DNA from: Pseudazoarcus pumilus_A
GTDB lineage: Bacteria > Pseudomonadota > Gammaproteobacteria > Burkholderiales > Rhodocyclaceae
DNA length: 20,944 nucleotides
Reading direction: 5' to 3'
Assembly: GCA_033837965.1 (NCBI GenBank)
Contig: JAJLLM010000059.1
Coordinates: 1-20,944, forward strand
Of the stretch, positions 1 through 7,131 are shown piece by piece. Position numbers and translations under genes: made by a program. Under the pieces are notes generated by a model, which worked only from the letters and a program-made list of their open reading frames with translations, ran no database searches and was not told the origin of the DNA. Within the stretch, counting starts at the first letter, position 1; each line of letters begins with the position of its first letter.

Positions 1-1
1 G

Positions 2-109
2 CGTGCAGATGTGTTTGATTACATCGAGCGCTTCTACAATCCGCGCCGACGCCACTCGACCCTCGGCTACCTCAGTCCGATACAGTTCGAGGAGGCTCAA
101 AAAGCTTAG
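2..109 (+). CDS. IS3-family transposase, C-terminal fragment (5' end outside window)
   Basis: An open frame runs in from the left edge and stops at TAG 107-109, giving 35 residues. It contains the IS3-family OrfB tail signature: an F-D-Y-I-E-R-F-Y-N run, then P-R-R-R-H-S, then L-G-Y-L-S-P. This segment closes the DDE integrase (rve) domain of IS3 transposases, which cut and join element ends. The DDE catalytic residues lie upstream of the window, so I cannot tell whether the element is intact. A probable terminal inverted repeat follows about 6 nt after the stop, as expected for an IS3 right end. It converges on the DUF3426 gene, whose stop codon lies only about 37 nt past the inferred IS end. 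Confidence 0.85.
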   Translation, partial: RADVFDYIERFYNPRRRHSTLGYLSPIQFEEAQKA

Positions 110-114
110 GTTCG

Positions 115-139
115 TGTCAACCGAACCGGCAGCAGGCCA
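115..139. repeat. Probable right-end terminal inverted repeat of the IS3-family element
   Basis: Directly after the transposase stop the sequence reads TGTCAACCGAACC and ends GGCAGCAGGCCA. Read from outside inwards it starts TGGCCTGC and contains TTGACA, which resembles IS3-family ends that begin with TG. The left end is outside the window, so neither the inverted pair nor the target duplication can be confirmed, and the outer boundary (about 139) is inferred. Confidence 0.5.
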
Positions 140-175
140 CTGTGTGCTTTGAATCCCTGACTGGGGCTCTCCCTC

Positions 176-1204
176 TCATGGATAGAATGCCACCACCCTG
201 AACCCCGTAACCCCTTTCAGCTCGCGCGCCGCGAATGGCAGCGTGAATTCCACGCGTGCGCCTGCACCAATCCCGTCTTCCTGCACGAAATCCTTGGGCA
301 GCCATTCGGCCGGCGTCAGTGCGCGGCGCATGAGTGGTTGGTCGGCAGTGTCGGTGAGGGTGAGTTCGATGTGCGGCACTTGCTGCGGGTGGGCGGCGCG
401 GTTGTGCACGACGGCCTGCAGCTCGTAGTAGGGGCTGCCGGGGGCGCTGAATTCGAGGTTGGAGCGTTCGATCACCAGTGCGCCGACGACGCGGGGTAGC
501 GGCACGGTGCAGCCGAGGCGGGCGCAGGCTTCGAGGTAGAGCGGGCGCAGTTGCGGGAAATCGCGGGTGATGGGCTCGCGCCAGATGAAGCTGGCCTGCG
601 CGGCGAGGGCGCCGAGCAGGGTGCCGATGCACAGTGCCCACAGCCAGCGGTGGCGCACCGGTTTGACCGCAGGCGCGTAGGCGTCGCCGCGCCAGTGGTC
701 GACGTCGTCATCGATGGCTTGGGCGCGGGCTTCGACCGAGGCGGGGGCGGGAGGCGGCAGGCCGTCGTCGGAGGCGTCCAGCGCGGGGTCGATGCGCGTG
801 TCGCTGCCGTGCCAAGGGTGACCCAGGGCGTCGAGTGCGGCGGCGCGTTCTTCGACCGGCTTCCATTTGAGTTCGGTGCGCGGGTCGGTGTCGATCCAGG
901 TGTCCGGCTCGTCGTTGAACGGGACTTCCGGCAGCTGGAATTCCAGATCGGGCAGTTCGGACAGCGGCGCGATTTCCGGTTCCGGGAGTCGCGCGGGGGG
1001 CTCTGCCGGGCGGCGTGGCTGGATGACCGGCGGAATCTGTGAGGGCGGTTCGGGCGCCGCCGCCGGCTCATCCGGAATGCGGTGGGCGAGCGCGTCAAAC
1101 GGGCGGTAGCAGTGGCCGCAGCGCACGCGACCGTTACGCAGCGCGAGCTGCTCGGGGCTGACCCGGAAGGCGGTCGAGCAGGCCGGGCAGCGTGTGATGG
1201 TCAT
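176..1204 (-). CDS. DUF3426 / zinc-ribbon (MJ0042-type) single-pass membrane protein
   Basis: A 342-aa protein of unknown function. The N-terminus is a zinc ribbon with two CxxC knuckles (C6/C9 and C29/C32), typical of the MJ0042 zinc-finger domain. A long Pro/Ala/Asp-rich, probably disordered linker follows (about 40-180). One transmembrane segment lies near 187-208, and after it comes a roughly 130-residue C-terminal domain of the DUF3426 type, predicted periplasmic, ending in G-F-R-V-V-A-F-Y. The zinc ribbon would then be cytoplasmic. The start codon overlaps the prmA stop in an ATGA, so it is the last gene of the aroQ-accB-accC-prmA block and is probably translationally coupled to prmA. 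I see no terminator after it before the IS element, so the native 3' end of the operon may have been displaced. Confidence 0.85.
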   Translation of the reverse strand: MTITRCPACSTAFRVSPEQLALRNGRVRCGHCYRPFDALAHRIPDEPAAAPEPPSQIPPVIQPRRPAEPPARLPEPEIAPLSELPDLEFQLPEVPFNDEPDTWIDTDPRTELKWKPVEERAAALDALGHPWHGSDTRIDPALDASDDGLPPPAPASVEARAQAIDDDVDHWRGDAYAPAVKPVRHRWLWALCIGTLLGALAAQASFIWREPITRDFPQLRPLYLEACARLGCTVPLPRVVGALVIERSNLEFSAPGSPYYELQAVVHNRAAHPQQVPHIELTLTDTADQPLMRRALTPAEWLPKDFVQEDGIGAGARVEFTLPFAARELKGVTGFRVVAFYP

Positions 1205-2097
1205 GGCGCGGGCGGTCTGTGGCCTTGCAGTCGCGCCCAGCCCTCGTGCGTGTCGCCGACTTCGAGTGCGATGAACGGTGCGTAGGCGGCGATGACGTCA
1301 TTGGCCTGTTCCACCAGCACGCCGGACAGCGCAATGCGTCCGCCGGGGGCGACCCGCGCGGCGAGCAGCGGGGCGAGTACCTTGAGCGGATTGGTGAGGA
1401 TGTTGGCGACGACGATGTCGAACTGCTCGCTCAGCGGTTGGCCGGAGTGCTGCAGGCGCATGGCCACATGGTTGCGTTGGGCGTTGTCGCGCGCGGCCTC
1501 GACGGCTTTCTCGTCGATGTCGATGCCGAGCACGTCACCGGCGCCCAGGCGCACGGCGGCAATGCCGAGAATGCCCGAGCCGCAGCCGTAGTCGAGCACC
1601 GTTGCGCCCGGTATGACGGCCTCGCACAGCCACTCCAGGCACAGCCGGGTGGTGGGGTGCGAGCCGGTGCCGAAGGCCATGCCGGGATCGAGTTCGATGT
1701 TGATGGCGTTGTTGTCGGGCGCGTCGTGCCACGACGGGACGATCCACATGCGCTCGGTGATGCGGATGGGGTCGAACTGGCTCTGCGTGAGCTGCACCCA
1801 GTTCTGCTCGGCGACTTCCTCGCAGGTGAACGGCGGCACGGCGCTCAGACCGGCCGCTGCGGCGGCATCGGCCAGGGCGTGTTCCAGCGGGGTGGCGGTG
1901 TCGAACAGCGCGACCACGCGGCTGTGATCCCACAGTGCGGTGGGCAGGTGCCCCGGTTCGCCGAACTGGGGTGTTTCCGCCTCGGTGCCGGCGTCGGCGT
2001 CCTCGATGGATACCGACAGCGCGCCGGCATCCATCAAGGCCTCGGACAGGGTTTCGGCCTGATTCGCCTCAGCCTGCAGCGTGACCGAAATCCACAT
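1201..2097 (-). CDS. prmA: Ribosomal protein L11 methyltransferase PrmA
   Basis: A 298-aa cytoplasmic SAM-dependent methyltransferase that trimethylates ribosomal protein L11. The N-terminal third is the L11-recognition domain. The family motif F-G-T-G-S-H-P-T-T is at 142-150, the SAM-binding glycine motif L-D-Y-G-C-G-S-G at 168-175, and the catalytic-region N-I-L-T-N-P-L at 232-238. Length matches the family (about 290-300 aa). A GGAG Shine-Dalgarno lies 7 nt before the ATG, which fixes the start. It sits 18 nt after accC and overlaps the DUF3426 gene by 4 nt. Linkage of prmA to accB/accC is common in proteobacteria and implies co-expression, not a shared pathway. Confidence 0.96.
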   Translation of the reverse strand: MWISVTLQAEANQAETLSEALMDAGALSVSIEDADAGTEAETPQFGEPGHLPTALWDHSRVVALFDTATPLEHALADAAAAAGLSAVPPFTCEEVAEQNWVQLTQSQFDPIRITERMWIVPSWHDAPDNNAINIELDPGMAFGTGSHPTTRLCLEWLCEAVIPGATVLDYGCGSGILGIAAVRLGAGDVLGIDIDEKAVEAARDNAQRNHVAMRLQHSGQPLSEQFDIVVANILTNPLKVLAPLLAARVAPGGRIALSGVLVEQANDVIAAYAPFIALEVGDTHEGWARLQGHRPPAP

Positions 2098-2115
2098 CGT
2101 GACTCTCCGTGGCGT

Positions 2116-3477
2116 TCAGCCGTGCTTCAGGTCGCCACGTTCGGCGAGTCGGTGTTCGAGGTAGTGGATGCTGGTGCCGCCTTCGACGAAGCGGTTGTCG
2201 AACATCAGTTCCTGGTGCAGCGGCACGTTGGTCTTGATGCCCTCGACGACCATCTCCGACAGCGCGATGCGCATGCGGCGGATGGCCTGCTCGCGCGTGT
2301 CGCCGTAGCTGATCAGCTTGCCGATCATGGAGTCGTAATGCGGCGGGATGGTGTAGCCGCTGTACACGTGCGAATCCACGCGGATGCCGGGGCCACCCGG
2401 CATGTGCCAGTTGGTGACCTTGCCGGGGCTGGGCGTGAACTTGAACGGGTCTTCGGCGTTGATGCGGCATTCCACGGCGTGACCATGGAACTGGATGTCG
2501 TTCTGGCCGAACCACAGCTTTTCGCCGGCGGCGACGCGGATCTGCGCCTGCACGATGTCGATGCCGGTGATCATCTCGGTGACAGGATGTTCCACCTGCA
2601 CGCGGGTGTTCATCTCGATGAAGTAGAACTCGCCGTTCTCGTACAGGAACTCGAAGGTGCCGGCGCCACGGTAGCCGATGCGGCGGCAGGCCTCCGCGCA
2701 GCGCTCGCCGACCTTGGCGATCAGCTCGCGCGGAATGCCGGGGGCCGGCGCCTCTTCGATGACCTTCTGGTGGCGGCGCTGCATGGAGCAGTCGCGCTCG
2801 CCCAGATGCACGGCGTTGCCGTGCTGGTCGGCCAGCACCTGGAACTCGACGTGGCGCGGGTTCTCGAGGAATTTCTCCATGTACACGGTCGGGTTGCCGA
2901 AGGCTGCGCCAGCTTCCGTCTGCGTCATGTTCACGGCGTTGATCAGCGCGGCTTCGGTATGCACCACGCGCATGCCGCGGCCACCGCCACCGCCGGCGGC
3001 CTTGATGATCACCGGATAGCCGACCTGGCGAGCGATGCGGATGATCTCTTCCGGGTCTTCCGGAAGTGCGCCGTCGGAGCCGGGCACGCAGGGCACACCT
3101 GCGGCCTTCATGGCGTCCTTGGCGGACACCTTGTCGCCCATGATGCGGATGGTTTCGGCGCGCGGGCCGATGAATGCAAAGCCCGACTGCTCGACGCGTT
3201 CGGCGAAGTCGGCGTTCTCCGACAGGAAGCCGTAGCCGGGGTGGATGGCTTCGGCGTCGGTGACTTCGGCGGCAGCGATGATGCTCGGGATGTGCAGGTA
3301 GCTCTGGCCGGACGGCGCCGGGCCGATGCACACGGATTCGTCGGCGAGCTTGACGTATTTGGCTTCGGTGTCCGCCTCGGAGTGTACGGCCACCGTGCGG
3401 ATGTCGAGCTCGCGGCAGGCGCGCAGCACGCGGAGGGCGATTTCCCCCCGGTTGGCAATCAGGATCTTTTCGAACAT
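2116..3477 (-). CDS. accC: Acetyl-CoA carboxylase, biotin carboxylase subunit AccC
   Basis: A 453-aa ATP-grasp enzyme that carboxylates the biotin on AccB with bicarbonate and ATP, the first half-reaction of acetyl-CoA carboxylase in fatty acid synthesis. It starts M-F-E-K-I-L-I-A-N-R-G-E, the canonical biotin carboxylase N-terminus. For this reason I reject the longer in-frame opening, which reaches upstream into accB. The ATP-binding glycine loop is at about 162-169 and the catalytic E-M-N-T-R-V-Q-V-E-H-P segment at about 288-298. Length is close to that of E. coli AccC (about 450). It starts 8 nt after the accB stop with no obvious Shine-Dalgarno of its own, which suggests coupling to accB translation. 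Confidence 0.97.
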   Translation of the reverse strand: MFEKILIANRGEIALRVLRACRELDIRTVAVHSEADTEAKYVKLADESVCIGPAPSGQSYLHIPSIIAAAEVTDAEAIHPGYGFLSENADFAERVEQSGFAFIGPRAETIRIMGDKVSAKDAMKAAGVPCVPGSDGALPEDPEEIIRIARQVGYPVIIKAAGGGGGRGMRVVHTEAALINAVNMTQTEAGAAFGNPTVYMEKFLENPRHVEFQVLADQHGNAVHLGERDCSMQRRHQKVIEEAPAPGIPRELIAKVGERCAEACRRIGYRGAGTFEFLYENGEFYFIEMNTRVQVEHPVTEMITGIDIVQAQIRVAAGEKLWFGQNDIQFHGHAVECRINAEDPFKFTPSPGKVTNWHMPGGPGIRVDSHVYSGYTIPPHYDSMIGKLISYGDTREQAIRRMRIALSEMVVEGIKTNVPLHQELMFDNRFVEGGTSIHYLEHRLAERGDLKHG

Positions 3478-3485
3478 GCGCGCGC

Positions 3486-3938
3486 TCAGCCGATGATGAA
3501 GAGCGGCTGGCCGTATTCGACCGGCTGGCCGTTCTCGACGAGGATGGCCTTCACTACGCCGTCGGCGTCCGACTCGATCTCGTTCATCAGCTTCATGGCT
3601 TCGATCAGGCACAGGCGCGCGCCGTTGGAGACGTTGTCGCCGACTTCCACGAAGGGTTTGGCGCCCGGCGAGGGAGCGCGGTAGAAGGTGCCGACCATCG
3701 GCGACTTGACGACGTGGCCGCTCGGCAGCGCGCTGGCGGCGTCGTCCGAAGCGGCGGATACCGTCACGCTCGGGGCGACGGCGGCCGGTGCAGCGGGGGC
3801 GGCAACGTAGCTGACCGCCTGGGCGGCCGGCAGGTGCTTGGCGATGCGGACTTTCTCTTCACCTTCGGTGACCTCCAGTTCGGAAATGCCCGATTCCTGG
3901 ACGAGGTCGATGAGTTTCTTGAGCTTGCGCAAATCCAT
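3486..3938 (-). CDS. accB: Biotin carboxyl carrier protein of acetyl-CoA carboxylase AccB
   Basis: A 150-aa biotin carrier that shuttles carboxybiotin between AccC and the AccA/AccD transferase. The N-terminal helical region starting M-D-L-R-K-L-K-K-L is followed by an Ala/Pro/Val-rich flexible linker (about 38-72) and a C-terminal biotinyl domain. The biotin attachment site is E-A-M-K-L-M with Lys116. The S-P-M-V-G-T-F-Y-R-A-P thumb characteristic of bacterial AccB, as opposed to lipoyl domains, is at about 79-89. A GGAG-type ribosome site precedes the ATG. An upstream in-frame extension of 36 codons runs into aroQ and lacks family similarity, so the shorter start is used. Confidence 0.97.
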   Translation of the reverse strand: MDLRKLKKLIDLVQESGISELEVTEGEEKVRIAKHLPAAQAVSYVAAPAAPAAVAPSVTVSAASDDAASALPSGHVVKSPMVGTFYRAPSPGAKPFVEVGDNVSNGARLCLIEAMKLMNEIESDADGVVKAILVENGQPVEYGQPLFIIG

Positions 3939-3987
3939 TCTTGTCTCCGTGGGTGGCAGACGCCGCGAGGCGTTACCAGAGGTGGTT

Positions 3988-4476
3988 TCAGTCTTGTTCG
4001 AGCCGCGCCAGGGCGTAGTCCAGCGCGGCCATGTAGCCGTCGGCACCCAGTCCGCAGATCACGCCGACGGCGCGGTCCGAGAAATACGAATGGTGGCGGA
4101 AGGCTTCGCGCGCATAGACATTCGAGAGGTGCACTTCGATGTAGGGAATGCTCACCGCCGCCAGCGCGTCGCGCAGGGCGACACTGGTGTGGGTGTAGGC
4201 AGCGGGGTTGATGATGATGAAATCAATGCCTTCAGCCGCAGCAGCCTGCACGCGATCGACGAGCTGGCCTTCGTGATTGCTCTGGAAGGATTCGACGACC
4301 ACGCCCTGGGCCTGCGCGCGCGCTTCCATGGCGGCATGGATGTTGGCCAGCGTGGTGCGACCATACACCTCGGGTTCGCGCGTGCCGAGCAGGTTCAGGT
4401 TGGGTCCGTGCAGGGCAAGAATGCGGCCGCGAGGAGGCGGTGCTTCCGATGATTTCTTGCGTTTTGATTGCATCAT
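3988..4476 (-). CDS. aroQ: 3-dehydroquinate dehydratase, type II (AroQ)
   Basis: A 162-aa enzyme of the shikimate pathway that dehydrates 3-dehydroquinate to 3-dehydroshikimate; type II enzymes form dodecamers. Key segments are H-G-P-N-L-N-L-L-G at 23-31 with the lid Arg and Tyr following (R33, Y38), N-P-A-A-Y-T-H-T-S at about 90-98, and the active-site E-V-H-L-S-N with H116. The family is usually about 145-150 aa, so the first 15 or so residues, basic and Ser/Pro-rich, are a short N-terminal extension. Two ATG codons (4476 and 4473) are adjacent and neither has a strong Shine-Dalgarno. It is the first gene of the aroQ-accB-accC order and lies 49 nt upstream of accB. Confidence 0.95.
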   Translation of the reverse strand: MMQSKRKKSSEAPPPRGRILALHGPNLNLLGTREPEVYGRTTLANIHAAMEARAQAQGVVVESFQSNHEGQLVDRVQAAAAEGIDFIIINPAAYTHTSVALRDALAAVSIPYIEVHLSNVYAREAFRHHSYFSDRAVGVICGLGADGYMAALDYALARLEQD

Positions 4477-4537
4477 GTCGGCGAGTTTGCCGTAGATCGA
4501 TGCATTTTGTCCAGCGCTGGAGGCTACGCGGTTTGCA

Positions 4538-5083
4538 TCAGGAGCGCAGCAGGGCGTCGATTTTGCGCTTCAGATCGGCCTCGCTCAAGGTGCCGAGTGT
4601 GACATGGTGTACCTGTCCGTCAAGCCCGAGAATCACCGTGAAGGGCAGTGCGCGGGCGGTGTTGCCGAACTCGGCGGCGAGGCGCAGCGTGTCGGTGGTG
4701 CCGACCAGCAGCGGGTAGGGTACGTCGAAACGCTCGCGGAAGTCGCGCACATTGTCGGCCGAATCGATGGACAGGCCGACGAACTGCACGGGCTGGTCGG
4801 CGAAGTGACGGCTGACGGCGGAAAACTCGGGGATTTCCTTGACGCAGGGCGGGCACCAGGTGGCCCAGAAGTTCACCACCAGGATCTTGCTCTGCCAGTC
4901 CGACAGGGTGTGGGCGACGCCCTCGGTGTCGGGCAGGCGGGTGGCCATCAGCGACGGCAGGGCCGCGGCGGTGACGCCCTCGGGCGTGCGGGGCTTGTTG
5001 GCCATCTGTCCGGCGTAGAGACCGGCGGCGCCCGCAGCGAGGGCGACGGCGACGGTCAGCAGGGTGCGCAGGCTTCGTTTCAT
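4538..5083 (-). CDS. TlpA/ResA-like membrane-anchored thiol:disulfide oxidoreductase
   Basis: A 181-aa thioredoxin-fold protein. The N-terminus is basic (M-K-R-S-L-R) followed by a hydrophobic segment (about 7-25) that acts as a signal or membrane anchor, so the domain is periplasmic. The redox motif W-C-P-P-C is at 76-80, within the N-F-W-A-T-W-C-P-P-C context typical of TlpA/AhpC-TSA reductases, and the cis-proline is near P147. Such proteins reduce disulfides in periplasmic partners such as apocytochromes or copper chaperones; the partner cannot be read from the sequence. The ATG overlaps the stop of the upstream 200-aa gene (ATGA), and a GGAGAGG precedes it. No cytochrome-maturation genes are adjacent, so I give no specific symbol. 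Confidence 0.9.
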   Translation of the reverse strand: MKRSLRTLLTVAVALAAGAAGLYAGQMANKPRTPEGVTAAALPSLMATRLPDTEGVAHTLSDWQSKILVVNFWATWCPPCVKEIPEFSAVSRHFADQPVQFVGLSIDSADNVRDFRERFDVPYPLLVGTTDTLRLAAEFGNTARALPFTVILGLDGQVHHVTLGTLSEADLKRKIDALLRS

Positions 5084-5682
5084 TCCTCTCCCGATGCTTC
5101 GGCTTGCAGCAGGGCCTCGATGGCGCTCACCCGGGCGCGCTCTGCACCGCGTCGTGGCGCCCGTTCGGCTACCTGTTCGTGGATGGTCAGCCGCACCGGC
5201 ACGTCGTCCCACTCGAAGCTGAGGATGACTTCCGGCATGTGGTTGATGACGCGGCGGGTCTCGCGGTGTTCGTACTGCACATCCTGATTGAGCAGGAAGA
5301 TCTCGACATCCTTGGCGCTCTCCGGGTACAGCTCGATCTCGACTTCCGAGTAGCGTCCGGCCGTGCCGTCGAGCACGCCGCCGGTCAGATACGGCCGGAA
5401 CTCTTCGAGGAGATGCATGACCTCAACCGCGGTTTCGCGCATGGCACGGATGCGATCCGCCTGCTCGTCGTCCTGATAGAGCGCCAGCCAGGCGCGCAGT
5501 TCCGCCTCGACTTCGGCGTTGTTGGGCAGGGCCTCGGTCTCCGATACGCCGAGCTGTTTGGCAGCCTTGCGTTTGGCGAAACCGAAGTCGCTGATGCCGT
5601 CCTCGGCCATCAGACGGGCGGCCAGCGCGGCGATCTCGCGCCGGATGTAGCTGCCTCGCGGCGGGGTGGGATGGTGGCGCAT
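5080..5682 (-). CDS. Conserved protein of unknown function, possible degenerate nucleotidyltransferase fold
   Basis: A 200-aa soluble protein with no signal peptide or membrane segment. I do not recognise a named family with certainty. It has a helical N-terminal half (about 10-95, charged and Ala/Leu-rich, including a K-R-K-A-A-K-Q-L segment) followed by an alpha/beta part. There, R-P-Y-L-T-G-G-V-L-D-G leads about ten residues later to S-E-V-E-I-E-L at 112-118. This G-G...S-x-[VI]-x-[IL] pattern resembles the G-[GS]...D-x-D core of minimal nucleotidyltransferases, with Glu replacing both Asp. The gene is divergent from mpl across 88 bp and overlaps the TlpA-like gene by ATGA. Any link to murein recycling is only suggested by the neighbourhood. 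Confidence 0.75.
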   Translation of the reverse strand: MRHHPTPPRGSYIRREIAALAARLMAEDGISDFGFAKRKAAKQLGVSETEALPNNAEVEAELRAWLALYQDDEQADRIRAMRETAVEVMHLLEEFRPYLTGGVLDGTAGRYSEVEIELYPESAKDVEIFLLNQDVQYEHRETRRVINHMPEVILSFEWDDVPVRLTIHEQVAERAPRRGAERARVSAIEALLQAEASGEE

Positions 5683-5713
5683 GCTGGCGGCTCGGGGCTC
5701 GTCGGCGGTGGAG

Positions 5714-5733
5714 GTAGAATGGCCCGATTCTAC
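5714..5733. promoter_or_regulatory. Palindrome with back-to-back TAGAAT (-10-like) boxes in the mpl divergent promoter region
   Basis: The arms GTAGAAT (5714-5720) and ATTCTAC (5727-5733) form a perfect 7-bp inverted repeat around a 6-bp spacer, in the 88-bp gap between mpl and the divergent 200-aa gene. TAGAAT matches the sigma-70 -10 box at 5 of 6 positions on the plus strand, and again on the minus strand. The element could therefore carry two overlapping, opposed promoters or be an operator. No convincing -35 is visible for either direction. Confidence 0.4.
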
Positions 5734-5770
5734 ACGCGCCGTCTTGTGCGGGGCGTTTCAGGGAGATCGA

Positions 5771-7117
5771 ATGCACATCCACATTCTGGGCATCTGCGGC
5801 ACCTTCATGGGAGGCGTCGCGCTGCTCGCGCGCGCCGCCGGCCACACCGTGACGGGCTGCGACGCCAACGTCTATCCGCCCATGAGCACGCAGCTCGAAG
5901 AGCAGGGCATCCGGCTGATCGAAGGCTATGACGCGGCGCAGACCGGCATCGGTGCCGATCTGTTCGTGGTGGGCAACGCCGTTTCGCGCGGCAACCCGCT
6001 GCTCGAAGAAATCCTGGATCGCGGTCTGCCCTATGTGTCCGGGCCGCAGTGGCTGGCCGAGCACGTGCTGGCCGGACGCTGGGTGCTGGCGGTGGCCGGC
6101 ACGCACGGCAAGACCACGACCAGTTCGATGCTGGCCTGGATGCTGGAGTACGGCGGCCTCAAGCCGGGCTTCCTGATCGGTGGCGTGCCGGGCAACTTCG
6201 GCGTGTCGGCGCGGCTGGGTGAAACGCCATTCTTCGTCATCGAGGCCGACGAGTACGACACGGCCTTCTGCGACAAGCGCTCCAAGTTCGTGCACTACCG
6301 TCCGCGCACGGCCATCCTCAACAACCTGGAATTCGACCACGCCGACATCTTTGCCGACCTGGCCGCCATCGAGACGCAGTTCCATCACTTGGTGCGCACC
6401 GTGCCGCGCAGCGGGCGCATCGTCGCGAATGCGGCGGAGGCCAGTCTGCATCGCGTGCTGGCGCGCGGTTGCTGGTCGGAAGTCGAGCGTTTCGGCGAAG
6501 GTGCGGAGTGGGCCGTGACCTCGCCGGACGAAGTCACGGCGGTGTTTACCCATGCCGGCCGGGAGGTTGGTCGCGCGAAGATGCCGATGTCGGGCAGCCA
6601 CAACCGCAGCAATGCGCTGGCAGCCGTTGCCGCGGCGCGTCACGCAGGGGTGCCGGCCGACTTGGCAATCGAGGCGCTGGAGACTTTCTCCGGTGTGCGC
6701 CGGCGCATGGAAGTGCGGGGAGTGGAGCGGGGTGTGACGGTGTATGACGACTTCGCGCACCACCCGACCGCCATCGAGCTGACCGTGGAGGGCCTGCGCA
6801 AGCGCGAGCCCGGCGGGCGCATCCTGGCCGTGCTGGAGCCGCGATCCAACACCATGAAGCTCGGCACCATGAAGTCACGCCTGGCCGATAGCCTGGCGCT
6901 GGCCGACGAGGTGTTCTGCTACGCGAAGGGGCTGGGTTGGGATGCCGCCGAGGCGCTGGCGCCGCTGGGCGGGCGTCTGGGCGGGGTGTTCGAGGATCTG
7001 GATGCACTGGTCGCCGCGGTGGCGCGTGAGGCGCGCGGCGGCGACCATGTGCTGGTGATGAGCAACGGCGGTTTCGGCGGCGTGCATGGCAAGCTGCTCG
7101 CCGCGCTGGCGGGCTGA
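5771..7117 (+). CDS. mpl: UDP-N-acetylmuramate:L-Ala-gamma-D-Glu-meso-DAP ligase (Mpl)
   Basis: A 448-aa cytoplasmic Mur-ligase-family enzyme. It joins recycled murein tripeptide to UDP-MurNAc and so returns peptidoglycan breakdown products to synthesis. The N-terminal M-H-I-H-I-L-G-I-C-G-T-F-M-G-G is diagnostic for Mpl rather than MurC. The ATP P-loop G-T-H-G-K-T-T is at 110-116, the E-A-D-E-Y-D-T-A-F signature comes shortly after, and the D-D-F-A-H-H-P-T segment belongs to the C-terminal half. GGGAG at 5761-5765 is well spaced from the ATG, and the family N-terminus starts here, so the 35-codon in-frame upstream extension is rejected. It stands alone on the plus strand, converging with dolP across 14 bp. 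The meso-DAP preference agrees with the DNPR motif in MurE in the same window. Confidence 0.95.
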   Translation: MHIHILGICGTFMGGVALLARAAGHTVTGCDANVYPPMSTQLEEQGIRLIEGYDAAQTGIGADLFVVGNAVSRGNPLLEEILDRGLPYVSGPQWLAEHVLAGRWVLAVAGTHGKTTTSSMLAWMLEYGGLKPGFLIGGVPGNFGVSARLGETPFFVIEADEYDTAFCDKRSKFVHYRPRTAILNNLEFDHADIFADLAAIETQFHHLVRTVPRSGRIVANAAEASLHRVLARGCWSEVERFGEGAEWAVTSPDEVTAVFTHAGREVGRAKMPMSGSHNRSNALAAVAAARHAGVPADLAIEALETFSGVRRRMEVRGVERGVTVYDDFAHHPTAIELTVEGLRKREPGGRILAVLEPRSNTMKLGTMKSRLADSLALADEVFCYAKGLGWDAAEALAPLGGRLGGVFEDLDALVAAVAREARGGDHVLVMSNGGFGGVHGKLLAALAG

Positions 7118-7131
7118 GGCCCGCCGGGGGA

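Noticed and set aside
1219..3684. Very long plus-strand open frame (821 codons) opposite prmA and accC
   Set aside because: It is antisense to two clearly recognised enzymes. The translation is His/Asp/Gly/Val-rich low-information sequence typical of the mirror frame of GC-rich genes.
4477..4537. Possible aroQ promoter in the gap after the TlpA-like gene (TGGACA on the minus strand at 4513-4508)
   Set aside because: The -35-like hexamer is good, but no acceptable -10 lies at 16-18 bp, so I did not list it as a feature.
5423..6763. 446-codon minus-strand open frame opposite mpl and the 200-aa gene
   Set aside because: It overlaps two well-supported genes and its composition is that of a GC-driven shadow frame.
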